Assembly (NCBI GenBank): GCA_016297415.1
Contig: JAEDGQ010000015.1
Location: 1-28,945 of the forward strand
From: Treponema sp.
Lineage (GTDB): Bacteria; Spirochaetota; Spirochaetia; Treponematales; Treponemataceae
Length of the DNA stretch: 28,945 nt
Direction: 5' to 3'
Part shown: piece by piece, positions 1-7,628 of the stretch
Numbering within the stretch: the stretch's first letter is position 1
How the letters are laid out: every line of letters starts with the position of its first letter
The notes under the pieces: generated by a model
Database searches by the model: none
What the model was told of the DNA's origin: nothing
The model's input: the letters and a program-made list of their open reading frames with translations, nothing else
Made by a program: the position numbers and the translations under genes

Positions 1-93
1 TTCACGACTGGAAGCCATTTTTAGCAGGGAATATATTATAATGCGTTTGCCCTAGTCTTAGGGGAGTCCTGACCTTTTAAATGAGAGGAAAAA

Positions 94-975
94 ATGGCTT
101 CAATTCGTGAACGCTACGGAGAGTATTTTAAACAGATGGCAACAGTTTCTGTTGCAGCTGCAAAAATTGATGAAACAAATGTTTATCAGAAAGCAAATCC
201 ATTAACAAAAAAAATAATGGACAAACTTGTAGCAGAAAACCTTGCAGAAGGCAGCGGCCTTGCAGGTGTAGAAAACTACAAAGCTTTTCTTGAAGCAATA
301 AAATCTGGAAAGAGCGGACTTATCCTTATGGAACATTATGCAAATACAGATCTTCCAGGTCTTATCTATTTGCTTCAGCATTCAGATGATGCAGATTGTC
401 GTGAACTTGGTGACCGTGTTGTTGCTATTGCCGGTATGAAACTTAACGAAGCGGATCCAATGGTTCGTGCTTTTGCTGAAAGTTTTACTCGTGTTGTAAT
501 TTATCCTACACGTTCTCTGGACAGTGCTTCTGCAAAAGCACAGTCAGCAGAAGAAATTGCAGCTGAAACAAAAAAAGCCCGTACAATCAATCTGGCTGCC
601 ATGCGCGCTATGGACAAGTGCAAGAAAAACGGAGAAGCAATTCTCGTATTCCCTGCAGGTACACGTTACCGTCCTGGAAAACCGGAAACAAAACGGGGCT
701 TAAAAGAAATCGACAGTTACCTCCGTATGTTCGACTGTATGCTTCTGGTTTCAATTAAGGGTATGATTCTTAAATTTAATCCGGATAATATGGACGATAT
801 GCTTGCTGATGAATGTAGTCCAGATGTATGTGTTTATAAAGCAAGTCCTGTGATTGACTGCAAAAAATTCAGAAATGATTACCTTGAAACACTTCCTGCT
901 GATCATGCAGATCCAAAACAGGCCGTAATTGACCATGTTATGGATTACCTTCAGACTCAGCACGATGCAATGTAG
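94..975 (+). CDS. PlsC/GPAT-like glycerolipid acyltransferase
   Basis: A 293-residue soluble protein of the glycerol-phosphate acyltransferase superfamily. These enzymes move a fatty acyl group onto glycerol-3-phosphate or lysophosphatidate in phospholipid synthesis. The HX4D catalytic motif is at residues 81-86 (H81, D86, context EHYANTDLPG), and the phosphate-binding block FPAGTR is at 186-191, matching the family FPEGTR block. There is no obvious transmembrane helix, unlike typical PlsC, so a soluble GPAT-type enzyme is possible. The start at 94 follows AGAGGA about 6 nt upstream. The gene appears monocistronic: it is followed by a dispersed repeat with a terminator-like end. Family assignment is firm. 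Acyl acceptor and donor (acyl-ACP or acyl-CoA) cannot be told from sequence. Confidence 0.85.
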   Translation: MASIRERYGEYFKQMATVSVAAAKIDETNVYQKANPLTKKIMDKLVAENLAEGSGLAGVENYKAFLEAIKSGKSGLILMEHYANTDLPGLIYLLQHSDDADCRELGDRVVAIAGMKLNEADPMVRAFAESFTRVVIYPTRSLDSASAKAQSAEEIAAETKKARTINLAAMRAMDKCKKNGEAILVFPAGTRYRPGKPETKRGLKEIDSYLRMFDCMLLVSIKGMILKFNPDNMDDMLADECSPDVCVYKASPVIDCKKFRNDYLETLPADHADPKQAVIDHVMDYLQTQHDAM

Positions 976-999
976 TCTGCAGATTTTAAAATAAATGCA

Positions 1000-1141
1000 G
1001 GGGCTGTCCAAAAAGTAATGACTGTAGCGGTCATTGAGCCCTTCGACAGGCTCAGGAACCACCTGTCGAAATGACCATTGCACTAAATATGGTGGTTTCG
1101 ACAAGCTCAACCACCGCAAGTTGAACTTATTGGACAGCCCC
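1000..1141. repeat. Dispersed MITE-like repeat, full copy
   Basis: A 142-bp unit bounded by perfect 11-bp inverted ends, GGGGCTGTCCA (1000-1010) and TGGACAGCCCC (1131-1141). Inside are two dyads. One runs from GGTCATT (1029-1035) plus TTCGACAGG (1042-1050) to CCTGTCGAA (1062-1070) plus AATGACC. The other is GGTGGTT (1091-1097) with AACCACC (1109-1115). Copies or partial copies occur at 20016-20092 and 28891-28945. It contains no credible gene. A T-run follows the right end, so the folded unit could also end transcription of the acyltransferase gene. I could not identify a target-site duplication. Confidence 0.8.
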
Positions 1142-1177
1142 CTTTTTATTATAGCGTTGCGAAATCTGTTTATTCTG

Positions 1178-1206
1178 TTATTATTTTAATTCGGTGTTTT
1201 TATAAT
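1178..1206 (+). promoter_or_regulatory. Sigma-70-type promoter for the HAD phosphatase gene
   Basis: A perfect -10 TATAAT at 1201-1206 with a weak -35 TTATTA at 1178-1183, spacer 17 bp. The expected start of transcription near 1213 leaves a short leader carrying the Shine-Dalgarno GGAGAGG just before the ATG at 1227. Confidence 0.55.
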
Positions 1207-1226
1207 TTTACGACTGGAGAGGATTA

Positions 1227-1889
1227 ATGATCAGACATTTAATATTTGACCTGGATAAGACTGTTTATTCTGAAAGTTCAAAAATGAGCGAAGGTATAAG
1301 CCGCCGTATAATAGGTTATTGTGCGAATTTTTTTAACATTGAGTTTGGTCAGGCTGTTCTGGACAGAGAAAAGGCTCTTCAGGAATACGAAACAACACTT
1401 TCCTGGCTTAAAGCAAACGGCCTTACAGACGAAGGTGTAGAAGACTATTTTGCTTATGTGCATCCGGCAGACGAAGTTGCAGAACTTAATCCGGATCCGG
1501 AACTTCGCCCGCTTTTAGAATCAATAAAGCTTCCAAAAGTCATCCTTACAAATTCACCAAGTGAACATGCTGAACATGTTCTTCGTCATCTTGGTGTAAG
1601 AGATCTTTTTAACGAACAGATCAGTGATATCCGCAGAAACAACATGAAAGGAAAGCCTTACGATTTTTCTTACAGAAATGCGCTGGAGATTATCGGTGGA
1701 ACAGTTGAAGATACACTGTTTCTTGATGACTGGGGCGTTTATGTAGCAGGATATGCAGCTCTCGGCGGAACAGCAGTTCAGGTAGGTTCCGAACCTCTTC
1801 CACCTGACTACCACCACCTGCCGGGAAAAATCTATCAGATAAAAGATATCTACCAGCTTCCGGCTCTTCTTGAAAAACTGAACGGTTAA
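1227..1889 (+). CDS. HAD-superfamily hydrolase, pyrimidine 5'-nucleotidase type
   Basis: A 220-residue HAD phosphatase. Motif I is FDLDKT with the nucleophile D8 and acid/base D10. Motif II is LTN at 107-109. The motif III lysine is K143 or nearby in KGKP, and motif IV is LDD at 166-168. The opening FDLDKTVYS and overall length resemble pyrimidine 5'-nucleotidase/SDT1-like members, which dephosphorylate small nucleotides or sugar phosphates in the cytoplasm. In motif IV the usual DDS is DDW here. The start is supported by GGAGAGG about 6 nt before the ATG. The gene converges on the pfkB-type gene with only about 11 bp between stops. The exact substrate is unknown. Confidence 0.8.
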   Translation: MIRHLIFDLDKTVYSESSKMSEGISRRIIGYCANFFNIEFGQAVLDREKALQEYETTLSWLKANGLTDEGVEDYFAYVHPADEVAELNPDPELRPLLESIKLPKVILTNSPSEHAEHVLRHLGVRDLFNEQISDIRRNNMKGKPYDFSYRNALEIIGGTVEDTLFLDDWGVYVAGYAALGGTAVQVGSEPLPPDYHHLPGKIYQIKDIYQLPALLEKLNG

Positions 1890-1900
1890 AAAGGGACTTC

Positions 1901-2839
1901 TTATTTAAGGCTTCCGGGGCAAAGACTTTCTGCATTTCTGGAAGCACACCAGGTTCCAAGTTTTAAGGCCTCTTCCAGATTTCCAGACAATACATATTCA
2001 GAAATAAAACCGGCATTAAAACTGTCGCCGCAGCCAGTTGTATTTACGGGAACAAGTTTTTCACAGTCTGTTACTGTAAGCTGTCCTTTTTCTGCAGAAA
2101 CAGTACTTTCTTCTCCACGAGTTACAATTACAATATTGTTAAGTTCTTCGGATTTTTCAGCTACGGCTTTTTTAAGTTCTTCAAAAGAAACCTGACTGCT
2201 TTTTTTATTCATAAATGTACTGGCAAATTCTTCCTGATTAATTTTAATAATGTCAGGAGTACAGACCTTAAGAGTTTCTGTCAAAGCAGTTCCTGTAAAA
2301 TCTGCAAGAAGACGGCATCCGCAGTTTTTTACGATTCGGCAGATTTTTGCAGGAAAATCAGCGTCAAAATAAGAAGGGCAGCTTCCCGCAAAAACAACAG
2401 TTCTGTATCTGTCAGTAAGCCTTTCCAGCTTTGAAAGGATTTTTCCCTGGGCTTCAATATAGATGTTCCGTAAATTTTCCTCAGCTTTTTCGTCAGCAAT
2501 AACTTCAGTTGTAGTTCCGTCCTTTTCGAGAAGAGTCCAGCATTGTCTTGTTCTGCCTTTTATTGTAACAGTTTTTATCTTAAAGCTTTCTTTTTGTGCA
2601 AGAAACTTAAACTGAGCCTTGTTGTCTTTTCCCTCAGGACACAGAACAGAAACCGTAAGCTTCTTAAAACGGGCAGCATCCTGTTCTTTAAGCTGACTAA
2701 TAACACGGGCTGTGTTTACAGCTTTTCCGCTGAGATTTTCAATAAAATCAGAAGTTCTGTTTACCTGTCCTTTACAGAAGTTTTCAAAAGACAGGGTCCG
2801 CTGTATTCCGGAACTTAAACAAATGCAGAGGATTTTCAC
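1901..2839 (-). CDS. PfkB-family sugar kinase (1-phosphofructokinase-like)
   Basis: A 312-residue ribokinase-fold kinase. The C-terminal PfkB signature NTTGCGDSF lies at 266-274 with D272 as the likely catalytic base. GKAVNTARV near 38-46 matches the GKGxNVAR sugar-binding motif of 1-phosphofructokinase and tagatose-6-phosphate kinase (LacC), and the opening fits the same subgroup. It probably phosphorylates a phosphosugar, but the sugar is not certain. The start is GTG, overlapping the stop of the upstream pepF gene as GTGA (2839-2836), with GAGGA 6 nt upstream, so the two genes should be translationally coupled. The signature has a Cys where many members have Ala (GAGD). No transporter genes are adjacent. 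Confidence 0.8.
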   Translation of the reverse strand: MKILCICLSSGIQRTLSFENFCKGQVNRTSDFIENLSGKAVNTARVISQLKEQDAARFKKLTVSVLCPEGKDNKAQFKFLAQKESFKIKTVTIKGRTRQCWTLLEKDGTTTEVIADEKAEENLRNIYIEAQGKILSKLERLTDRYRTVVFAGSCPSYFDADFPAKICRIVKNCGCRLLADFTGTALTETLKVCTPDIIKINQEEFASTFMNKKSSQVSFEELKKAVAEKSEELNNIVIVTRGEESTVSAEKGQLTVTDCEKLVPVNTTGCGDSFNAGFISEYVLSGNLEEALKLGTWCASRNAESLCPGSLK

Positions 2840-4938
2840 TGGAAGTCCTCGTCAAAATCAACTGCATCAGCGTGTTCGATTACAACAGGCTCAGAAACAG
2901 GAAGAGGTTTGCCTTCAGCTTCTTTTGCCATTTCTTCAGCTTTTTTCAGAAGACCGCCTTTTGCTTCAGGTTTGTTTTCCACCTTTTTAGAAGCATTTTT
3001 AGCTTTCTTTGTCTTTTTTTCTTCTGAAGCTTTTGCTGAAGCTTTGTCATAAACAGTTTCAGGGAAACTTCCAGGTTTAATAGTTACAGCTGTAGATTTA
3101 CCTTTTGTAAGTTCAATAAACTCGTCAATTTTCTTAGTGTAAAGTTCCACCCCTGACTTCCAGAATTCAACATCAGTAATATCAAATCCTGCCAGGCTGC
3201 AAAGGTCTTCACAGCTCATGCTTCCGGTGCTTGCAAGCAGACTGCTGTAAATCTTTGAAAATTCGCTTCCTTCAGACAGGTAGCGCTGGTAAAGAGCAGC
3301 GGCAAAAAGCTGACCAAAGGCATAAGGAAAGTTATAAAAATCAAGACCGGTAGAGTAGTAGTGGCTTTTTACAGCCCACATATATTCGTGGCGTTCACTG
3401 TTAAGGCCTTTTCCGTATGATTTTTCCTGAGCCTCTTTCATAAGACGGCAGAAATCTTGGGCATTAAGTTCACCTTTTTCCCGTTCTTCAAAAACGCTGC
3501 GTTCAAAGTAGAAACGGCACAGAATATCAACAAGAACCTGAGCTGCGTCCTGCAGATCCATATCAAGCAGCTGCAGTTTGTCATCTTCCGAACATTTTTT
3601 AAGCATATCCTGTTTTACGATAGTTTCAGCAAAAGTAGATGCAGTTTCTGCCAGAGTCATAGGATAGCTGTAGAAGCATACGCTTTTTCCTCTGAGGCAG
3701 TAAAAGTGATATGCGTGTCCGATTTCGTGAGCAAGAGTAATAATGTCAGAGAAAGTTCCCGTAAAGTTAGTCATAATTCTGCTCTGGTGACCCATAGCAA
3801 AATCTTCGTCATAAGCACCCCCAACTTTTCCAGGTCTTACTTCAGCATCAATCCAGCCTTCGCTGAAAGCTTTTCTGGCAAAATCTCCCATTTCAATGCT
3901 GAAGGAATCATAACGGGCAATTACATAGGCACGGGCTTCGTCAAAAGTCCACTTTTTTTCCAGCAGGGAAGATTTCTTTTCCCCTTCTTCAGATTGCAGG
4001 ACCATAGGAGCAAAAAGATCATAAAACGCCAGCCCCTTTTCCAGCTTGTCATTTTCATCTCTTGCATCGCAGACTGTAAGATTATTTTTACGGAGGTATT
4101 TAGCCTTTGCCTGAAAATACTTTCTCCAGGAAGGAAGACTTTTTTCGATAGCTTTAATAAGAGCGTTCAGAGTTTTTTTGTCCATGCGGCTGGAAGCCAG
4201 GGCACGGTCAATAGCTTTTTTCCACTTGCGCCTTCCGTTCAGAGTTACTGTTTCACCTTTAAGATTGTTAAGACAGGCAGCCATTGCAATTTCATTCTGC
4301 TGCAAAAGAGCCTTCTCTTTTTCCCAGGCTTTGCGTCTTGTAAGTCCGTCAGCGCTGTAGGCATCATTTCTGATTTCGTTAAAAGTTTTTCCTGATTCAG
4401 GGTCTTTCAGATTAGAAATAATCTGTTCATGAAGTCTGTCCCAGGCATCTCCGCCAGTTTTCTGCAGGGCACCTGCCAGAGCTTCTTCCTTTGCAGGCAT
4501 CTGGTGTTTTGTTTCTGCAATTTCTTCTTCCAGAATGTATCGTCTGTCCAGAAACTGAGGGAATCTTTCAAAAAATTCATCAAGCTTTTTGGCGTTTTTA
4601 GAAAGCACAGCCTTAAAGCCAATATTCACAGATTCAAACTTAAGGCTTAAATCATCAATAAGTGCAATGTTATTAAGATAAGCTGTGTTTGTGGTATCCA
4701 CAGAATAAATTATATAGGCATAACCCCTGAGAGTCTGAGCCAGAGTCATAACCCTGTCCTGTTCTTCCAGGTAACCTTTAAGCCAGAAACCAAAATTAAA
4801 GCGGCTGGCAGTTTTTACCAGATTTTCCAGTTTTTCAATGCCGGTCTTCCAGCCTTCAAGAGCTTCTTTGTATTCATCAGAGTCGATGGAGCTGAAAAGT
4901 GTATCAAGATTCCAGCGTGGAGCATTTAATTCATTCAT
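2836..4938 (-). CDS. pepF: Oligoendopeptidase F (M3 metallopeptidase)
   Basis: A 700-residue cytoplasmic zinc peptidase that cleaves oligopeptides. The zinc motif HEIGH is at 404-408 (H404, E405, H408), the third ligand E431 lies in TLAETAS, and the substrate-binding region around H526-Y533 (HYYSTGLDFY) is present. The M3 core ends near residue 612, as expected for a roughly 600-residue family. Residues 613-700 form an extra low-complexity tail, first Lys/Ala/Glu-rich and then acidic (ending DFDEDFQ). The ATG at 4938 has no Shine-Dalgarno, and TAAAAT with an upstream TG sits 7 nt before it, so the message may be leaderless. It is the first gene of a two-gene unit with the PfkB kinase, joined by a GTGA overlap. 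Confidence 0.92.
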   Translation of the reverse strand: MNELNAPRWNLDTLFSSIDSDEYKEALEGWKTGIEKLENLVKTASRFNFGFWLKGYLEEQDRVMTLAQTLRGYAYIIYSVDTTNTAYLNNIALIDDLSLKFESVNIGFKAVLSKNAKKLDEFFERFPQFLDRRYILEEEIAETKHQMPAKEEALAGALQKTGGDAWDRLHEQIISNLKDPESGKTFNEIRNDAYSADGLTRRKAWEKEKALLQQNEIAMAACLNNLKGETVTLNGRRKWKKAIDRALASSRMDKKTLNALIKAIEKSLPSWRKYFQAKAKYLRKNNLTVCDARDENDKLEKGLAFYDLFAPMVLQSEEGEKKSSLLEKKWTFDEARAYVIARYDSFSIEMGDFARKAFSEGWIDAEVRPGKVGGAYDEDFAMGHQSRIMTNFTGTFSDIITLAHEIGHAYHFYCLRGKSVCFYSYPMTLAETASTFAETIVKQDMLKKCSEDDKLQLLDMDLQDAAQVLVDILCRFYFERSVFEEREKGELNAQDFCRLMKEAQEKSYGKGLNSERHEYMWAVKSHYYSTGLDFYNFPYAFGQLFAAALYQRYLSEGSEFSKIYSSLLASTGSMSCEDLCSLAGFDITDVEFWKSGVELYTKKIDEFIELTKGKSTAVTIKPGSFPETVYDKASAKASEEKKTKKAKNASKKVENKPEAKGGLLKKAEEMAKEAEGKPLPVSEPVVIEHADAVDFDEDFQ

Positions 4939-4966
4939 AACTCATATTTTACCACGAAAAATCAGT

Positions 4967-5020
4967 AAAAAAAACAGGAGCTTGCATACTTAACGCAGGG
5001 CTCTTGGTCGCAGGAGCTCC
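4967..5020 (-). terminator. Rho-independent terminator of the esterase gene
   Basis: On the minus strand GGAGCT (5020-5015) pairs with AGCTCC (4982-4977), with a further GC/GC pairing inside a large loop. It is followed by TG and eight T residues (4974-4967). It lies 30-80 nt after the hydrolase stop and before the pepF promoter. The stem is short and the loop large, so the call is moderate. The stretch is visibly more G+C-rich than its surroundings. Confidence 0.5.
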
Positions 5021-5050
5021 CGACGATCCCGGCTAGGTTTCAATAAAAAA

Positions 5051-5878
5051 TTACTGCTTCTTTAAGCGCATTAATCGTGCCATAAAATTTATAAAAAGTT
5101 CAGGCCATATTTCAGCTTCGCTGTTTTCCCCTAGGGAAAGTCCGTGAGGTCCCTGTTCAAAAAGATGATATTCAAAATCAATTTGCTTCTGCTGAAGGCT
5201 CAATGCCATACGGAGAGTGTTCTCGGCAGGAACGGCCTTATCTTCCCTGGTGTGCCACATAAATACAGGAGGAAACTCTTCTGTTACCTGATTTTCAAGG
5301 CTTAAGAATTCTTCAGTCTTTCCGACTTTCCATACTTGTAAAAGTTCCTGTTTTTCATTTTCTGACAGGTTTTCAGTAAGCCGTAAAAAAGAACCTTTGT
5401 GACTGATTTTTTCATCAGCGGAAATTACGGGGTAGCACAGACACAGAAGGTCAGGTTTTATTTCGCTGCATTTTAAATTGCAGTTCCATTTTTTGTTTAA
5501 ATAAGAAATTACAGAGCTGTTGTTCCACCAGGCTCCAAGACATCCTGTCAGATGACCGCCGGCACTAAATCCCAGAACTGCGACTCTGGAATTGCTGCAC
5601 AAATCCTGCCTGCCTCTTATATAAGAAACGGCCTGAGCCAGATCAGTAAGTGCCTGTCCAAATTTCATTGGAGCAATAGTGTAGTGAAGTACGGCAGCAT
5701 TAAAACCTTTGCCGTTAAAAAAACGGGCAACAGTTTCCTGTTCTTTCGAGCCATAGTGGTCATAACCGCCGCCTGGAACTATAATGATAAAAGGTGAGTT
5801 TTTTATACAATTTTCAGAAATGAAGATTTCAATATCTGCAGAAGAGTTTTCAGATAATTTAACAGTCTGTGAATTCAT
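5051..5878 (-). CDS. Alpha/beta hydrolase, BD-FAE/acetyl-esterase-like
   Basis: A 275-residue serine hydrolase. PGGGYDHY at 35-42 is the oxyanion-hole HGGG-like motif of esterase/lipase family members. GFSAGG at 103-108 gives the nucleophile S105. D213 (HTREDKAVP) and H245 (GPHGLS) complete the catalytic triad. The family includes acetyl-xylan and other acetyl esterases that strip acyl groups from plant polysaccharides or drugs. No signal peptide is visible, so a cytoplasmic role on imported oligosaccharides is likely (inference). The ATG at 5878 has no Shine-Dalgarno. TATAAT at 5890-5885 is 6 nt upstream, consistent with a leaderless mRNA. It is a single-gene unit between terminator-like elements. 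Confidence 0.82.
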   Translation of the reverse strand: MNSQTVKLSENSSADIEIFISENCIKNSPFIIIVPGGGYDHYGSKEQETVARFFNGKGFNAAVLHYTIAPMKFGQALTDLAQAVSYIRGRQDLCSNSRVAVLGFSAGGHLTGCLGAWWNNSSVISYLNKKWNCNLKCSEIKPDLLCLCYPVISADEKISHKGSFLRLTENLSENEKQELLQVWKVGKTEEFLSLENQVTEEFPPVFMWHTREDKAVPAENTLRMALSLQQKQIDFEYHLFEQGPHGLSLGENSEAEIWPELFINFMARLMRLKKQ

Positions 5879-5900
5879 ATTAAAATTATATAAAGCCGTT

Positions 5901-5948
5901 TAAAAAATAAAAAGGACCACATGAAGGAGGAGAAACAGTGGCCCTTTT
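5901..5948 (-). terminator. Terminator-like hairpin upstream of the esterase gene
   Basis: The arms AAAAGGACCAC (5910-5920) and GTGGCCCTTTT (5938-5948) pair with one mismatch around a 17-nt loop. Read on the minus strand, the hairpin is followed by a long T-rich tract (complement of 5901-5913). It sits upstream of the esterase promoter in a divergent gap, where no coding transcript needs ending. It may end a small RNA or insulate the esterase. The plus-strand loop holds AAGGAGG, a perfect Shine-Dalgarno. Confidence 0.5.
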
Positions 5949-5981
5949 CTAAACTTTAAATAATTTCTTGCTGCTGATAAT

Positions 5982-6119
5982 AAGATACAAAAAATCGATT
6001 TTTTACACAATAAATTTTGTGTGAAAAAGTACGAAAATTTGTTAAAATAACGTAATTTTTATGAAAATAATTGCAAATGCTAGGTGTTTTTACGAAAAGA
6101 GTGGAAAATCTCGCATTTG
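5982..6119. promoter_or_regulatory. Dyad-rich control region between esterase and mtnN genes
   Basis: This gap holds three dyads. The first is the perfect 16-bp palindrome AAAAAATCGATTTTTT (5989-6004). The second is a hairpin of ACACAA (about 6005-6010) with TTGTGT (about 6017-6022), flanked by T and A runs. The third is CAAATGC (6074-6080) paired with GCATTTG (6113-6119). On the minus strand a -35-like TTGTGT and -10-like TATCTT are 17 bp apart with the palindrome as spacer. I see no confident plus-strand promoter for mtnN and do not recognise a known riboswitch. Confidence 0.35.
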
Positions 6120-6140
6120 GTTACATAGGAGTGTTTACAA

Positions 6141-6857
6141 ATGAAAAAAATTGGAATCATTGGTGCCATGAAAGTAGAAGTTGATTATCTTCACAGCCTT
6201 ATGCTTTCAGAAGATTCTTCAGCCTCGTCAGTTGTTGCCGGCGGTATGACTTTCGAAACAGGTAAAATTCACGGAGTAGATGTAGTACTCTGCCAGTCTG
6301 GAGTTGGAAAAGTAAACGCTGCACTCTGCGCTCAGCTTCTTGCTGTAAAGTTTCAGTGTACAAATGTAATTAACACAGGTATTGCAGGGGCTATGGCCAG
6401 CGGTCTTGGTGTAATGGATTTTGTTGTTTCAACAGATGCCGTTTATCACGATATGGATGCCACAGGTTTTGGATATAAAGTCGGTCAGATTCCTCAGATG
6501 GATGTTTATTCTTTTCAGGCTGACGAAACAATGCGTAAGGCAGTAAAAAATCAGTTTATGAACAGTTCTTTTGCAGAAGGACACAAAATGCTGGAAGGAC
6601 GCATTGCCACAGGGGATCAGTTTATTTCCCATAAAGACGTTAAAAAGAAAATTGCAGAAAATGTAAATCCGGCCTGCGTAGAAATGGAAGGAGCAGCAAT
6701 TGCTCATGCCTGCTACATCAACAAAGTTCCTTTTGTAATTGTACGCTGTATGAGCGATATGGCAGATGATCTCAGTTCAAACGGTTATGAATTTAACGAA
6801 AGCATAGCAGCAGAAATGAGTGCAAAACTTGTAGAAAAAGTTATTGGAGAACTTTAA
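6141..6857 (+). CDS. mtnN: 5'-methylthioadenosine/S-adenosylhomocysteine nucleosidase
   Basis: A 238-residue nucleosidase (Pfs/MtnN). It hydrolyses S-adenosylhomocysteine to adenine and S-ribosylhomocysteine, and methylthioadenosine to adenine and methylthioribose. IGAMKVEVD at the N terminus supplies the acid E13, SGVGKVNAA is at 53-61 and NTGIAGAM at 78-85. VEMEGAAIAH carries M182 and E183, and D206 in CMSDMAD is the catalytic acid. All match the E. coli set (E12, M173, E174, D197). AGGAG at 6127-6131 sets the start. It is the first gene of the operon whose third gene, luxS, uses its product. Confidence 0.96.
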   Translation: MKKIGIIGAMKVEVDYLHSLMLSEDSSASSVVAGGMTFETGKIHGVDVVLCQSGVGKVNAALCAQLLAVKFQCTNVINTGIAGAMASGLGVMDFVVSTDAVYHDMDATGFGYKVGQIPQMDVYSFQADETMRKAVKNQFMNSSFAEGHKMLEGRIATGDQFISHKDVKKKIAENVNPACVEMEGAAIAHACYINKVPFVIVRCMSDMADDLSSNGYEFNESIAAEMSAKLVEKVIGEL

Positions 6858-7594
6858 TGATGGAAAATAAACTTGTTTACAAAGTAGAAAGATTAATATC
6901 TTATTCAGCAATGGACAGCTCCACAAAATACAGTATGTATTCAGCAGCTGCAGCAGCACAAGATGGTCTTACAGAAAACTTCGGAATGTTAAAAATTGAT
7001 AATTTTACAATCAGAGAAAAATTCAATGCATTCTGGGCCTTTACAAAACTGAAGGTTAAGTTCGAAAAACGTCCGGGCTGGGGAGATTGTATGGATTCAT
7101 ATACATTCCCTGTAAACAGCAGCGGATTTCGAACAAATGTAAATACAATCTGTAAAGATAAAAAAAATGGTCAGACAATGTTTGTTGCAAATATTGAATG
7201 CTGTGCCCTGGATTTTGAAAAACACCGTCCTGTAAGACTTAACTCCATAAATTATCCTCAGGAAGGTTTTCCGGAATCTGTTTGTCCTGACGAATTTGAA
7301 AAATTCAATGTGGAATTTTCAGAAGATGATTTCGTTTTTGAACAGACAATCCGCAGTCAGCACATTGATATGTCCCATCACATGAACAACTGCGAATATG
7401 TCAGAATTGCTACAGGAGCTTTTTCAGAAGAATTTATCCGTAACAATGATCCGAAAGAATTTGAAGTTCACTGGATAGGAGAAACAACTGAAGGTCAGAA
7501 AATCCGTGTATACAAAAAAGAGCAGGAAGGAAGACAGTATATAAAAATTACAGAAGGTCAGCGTACTGTATTTGAAATGGTAATTACTTTCTGA
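6857..7594 (+). CDS. Acyl-ACP thioesterase (FatA/FatB-like double hotdog)
   Basis: A 245-residue protein of the acyl-ACP thioesterase family, which releases free fatty acid from acyl carrier protein in the cytoplasm. The first hotdog half covers roughly residues 5-135 (RPGWGDCMDSYTF, then SSGFRTNV). The second covers about 155-245 and contains HIDMSHHMNNCEYV at 169-182, the counterpart of the plant DxNQHVNNxKY active-site segment. Its ATG overlaps the mtnN stop by one base (TAATG), and GGAGA lies 6 nt upstream. A second ATG follows at 6860, so either could be used. Its place between mtnN and luxS is odd, because fatty-acid release has no known role in the SAH cycle. Chain-length preference is not predictable. 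Confidence 0.85.
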   Translation: MMENKLVYKVERLISYSAMDSSTKYSMYSAAAAAQDGLTENFGMLKIDNFTIREKFNAFWAFTKLKVKFEKRPGWGDCMDSYTFPVNSSGFRTNVNTICKDKKNGQTMFVANIECCALDFEKHRPVRLNSINYPQEGFPESVCPDEFEKFNVEFSEDDFVFEQTIRSQHIDMSHHMNNCEYVRIATGAFSEEFIRNNDPKEFEVHWIGETTEGQKIRVYKKEQEGRQYIKITEGQRTVFEMVITF

Positions 7595-7628
7595 TTGTGA
7601 TATTCTTTCAGCTGTAAAGGAAATGTTT

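Noticed and set aside
1..93. Gene or RNA in the first 93 bases
   Set aside because: Only a TATAAT (37-42) without a good -35, a small CCCTA/TAGGG dyad and the ribosome site of the acyltransferase gene are visible. Not enough to call more than a leader.
751..1119. Minus-strand open frame of 122 codons containing LSLSKP and VPEPVEG segments
   Set aside because: It lies over the end of the acyltransferase gene and the dispersed repeat. These peptide strings are just the repeat core read in one frame and appear in many spurious annotations.
3457..4395. Plus-strand open frame of 312 codons antisense to pepF
   Set aside because: Composition is Phe/Ser/Lys-rich with no motif, it is exactly opposite a firm M3 peptidase, and there is no Shine-Dalgarno. 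It is an antisense shadow.
5921..5959. Twelve-codon plus-strand reading frame starting in the hairpin loop at 5921 (and a four-codon GTG frame at 5938 behind AAGGAGG)
   Set aside because: The 12-codon frame has its Shine-Dalgarno-like bases inside the frame, not before it. The four-codon frame is too short to judge, and no plus-strand promoter is visible just upstream.
6074..6140. Possible SAH or SAM riboswitch before mtnN
   Set aside because: The CAAATGC/GCATTTG pairing has a very long unpaired middle, and I could not match the conserved core of any SAM or SAH riboswitch class.
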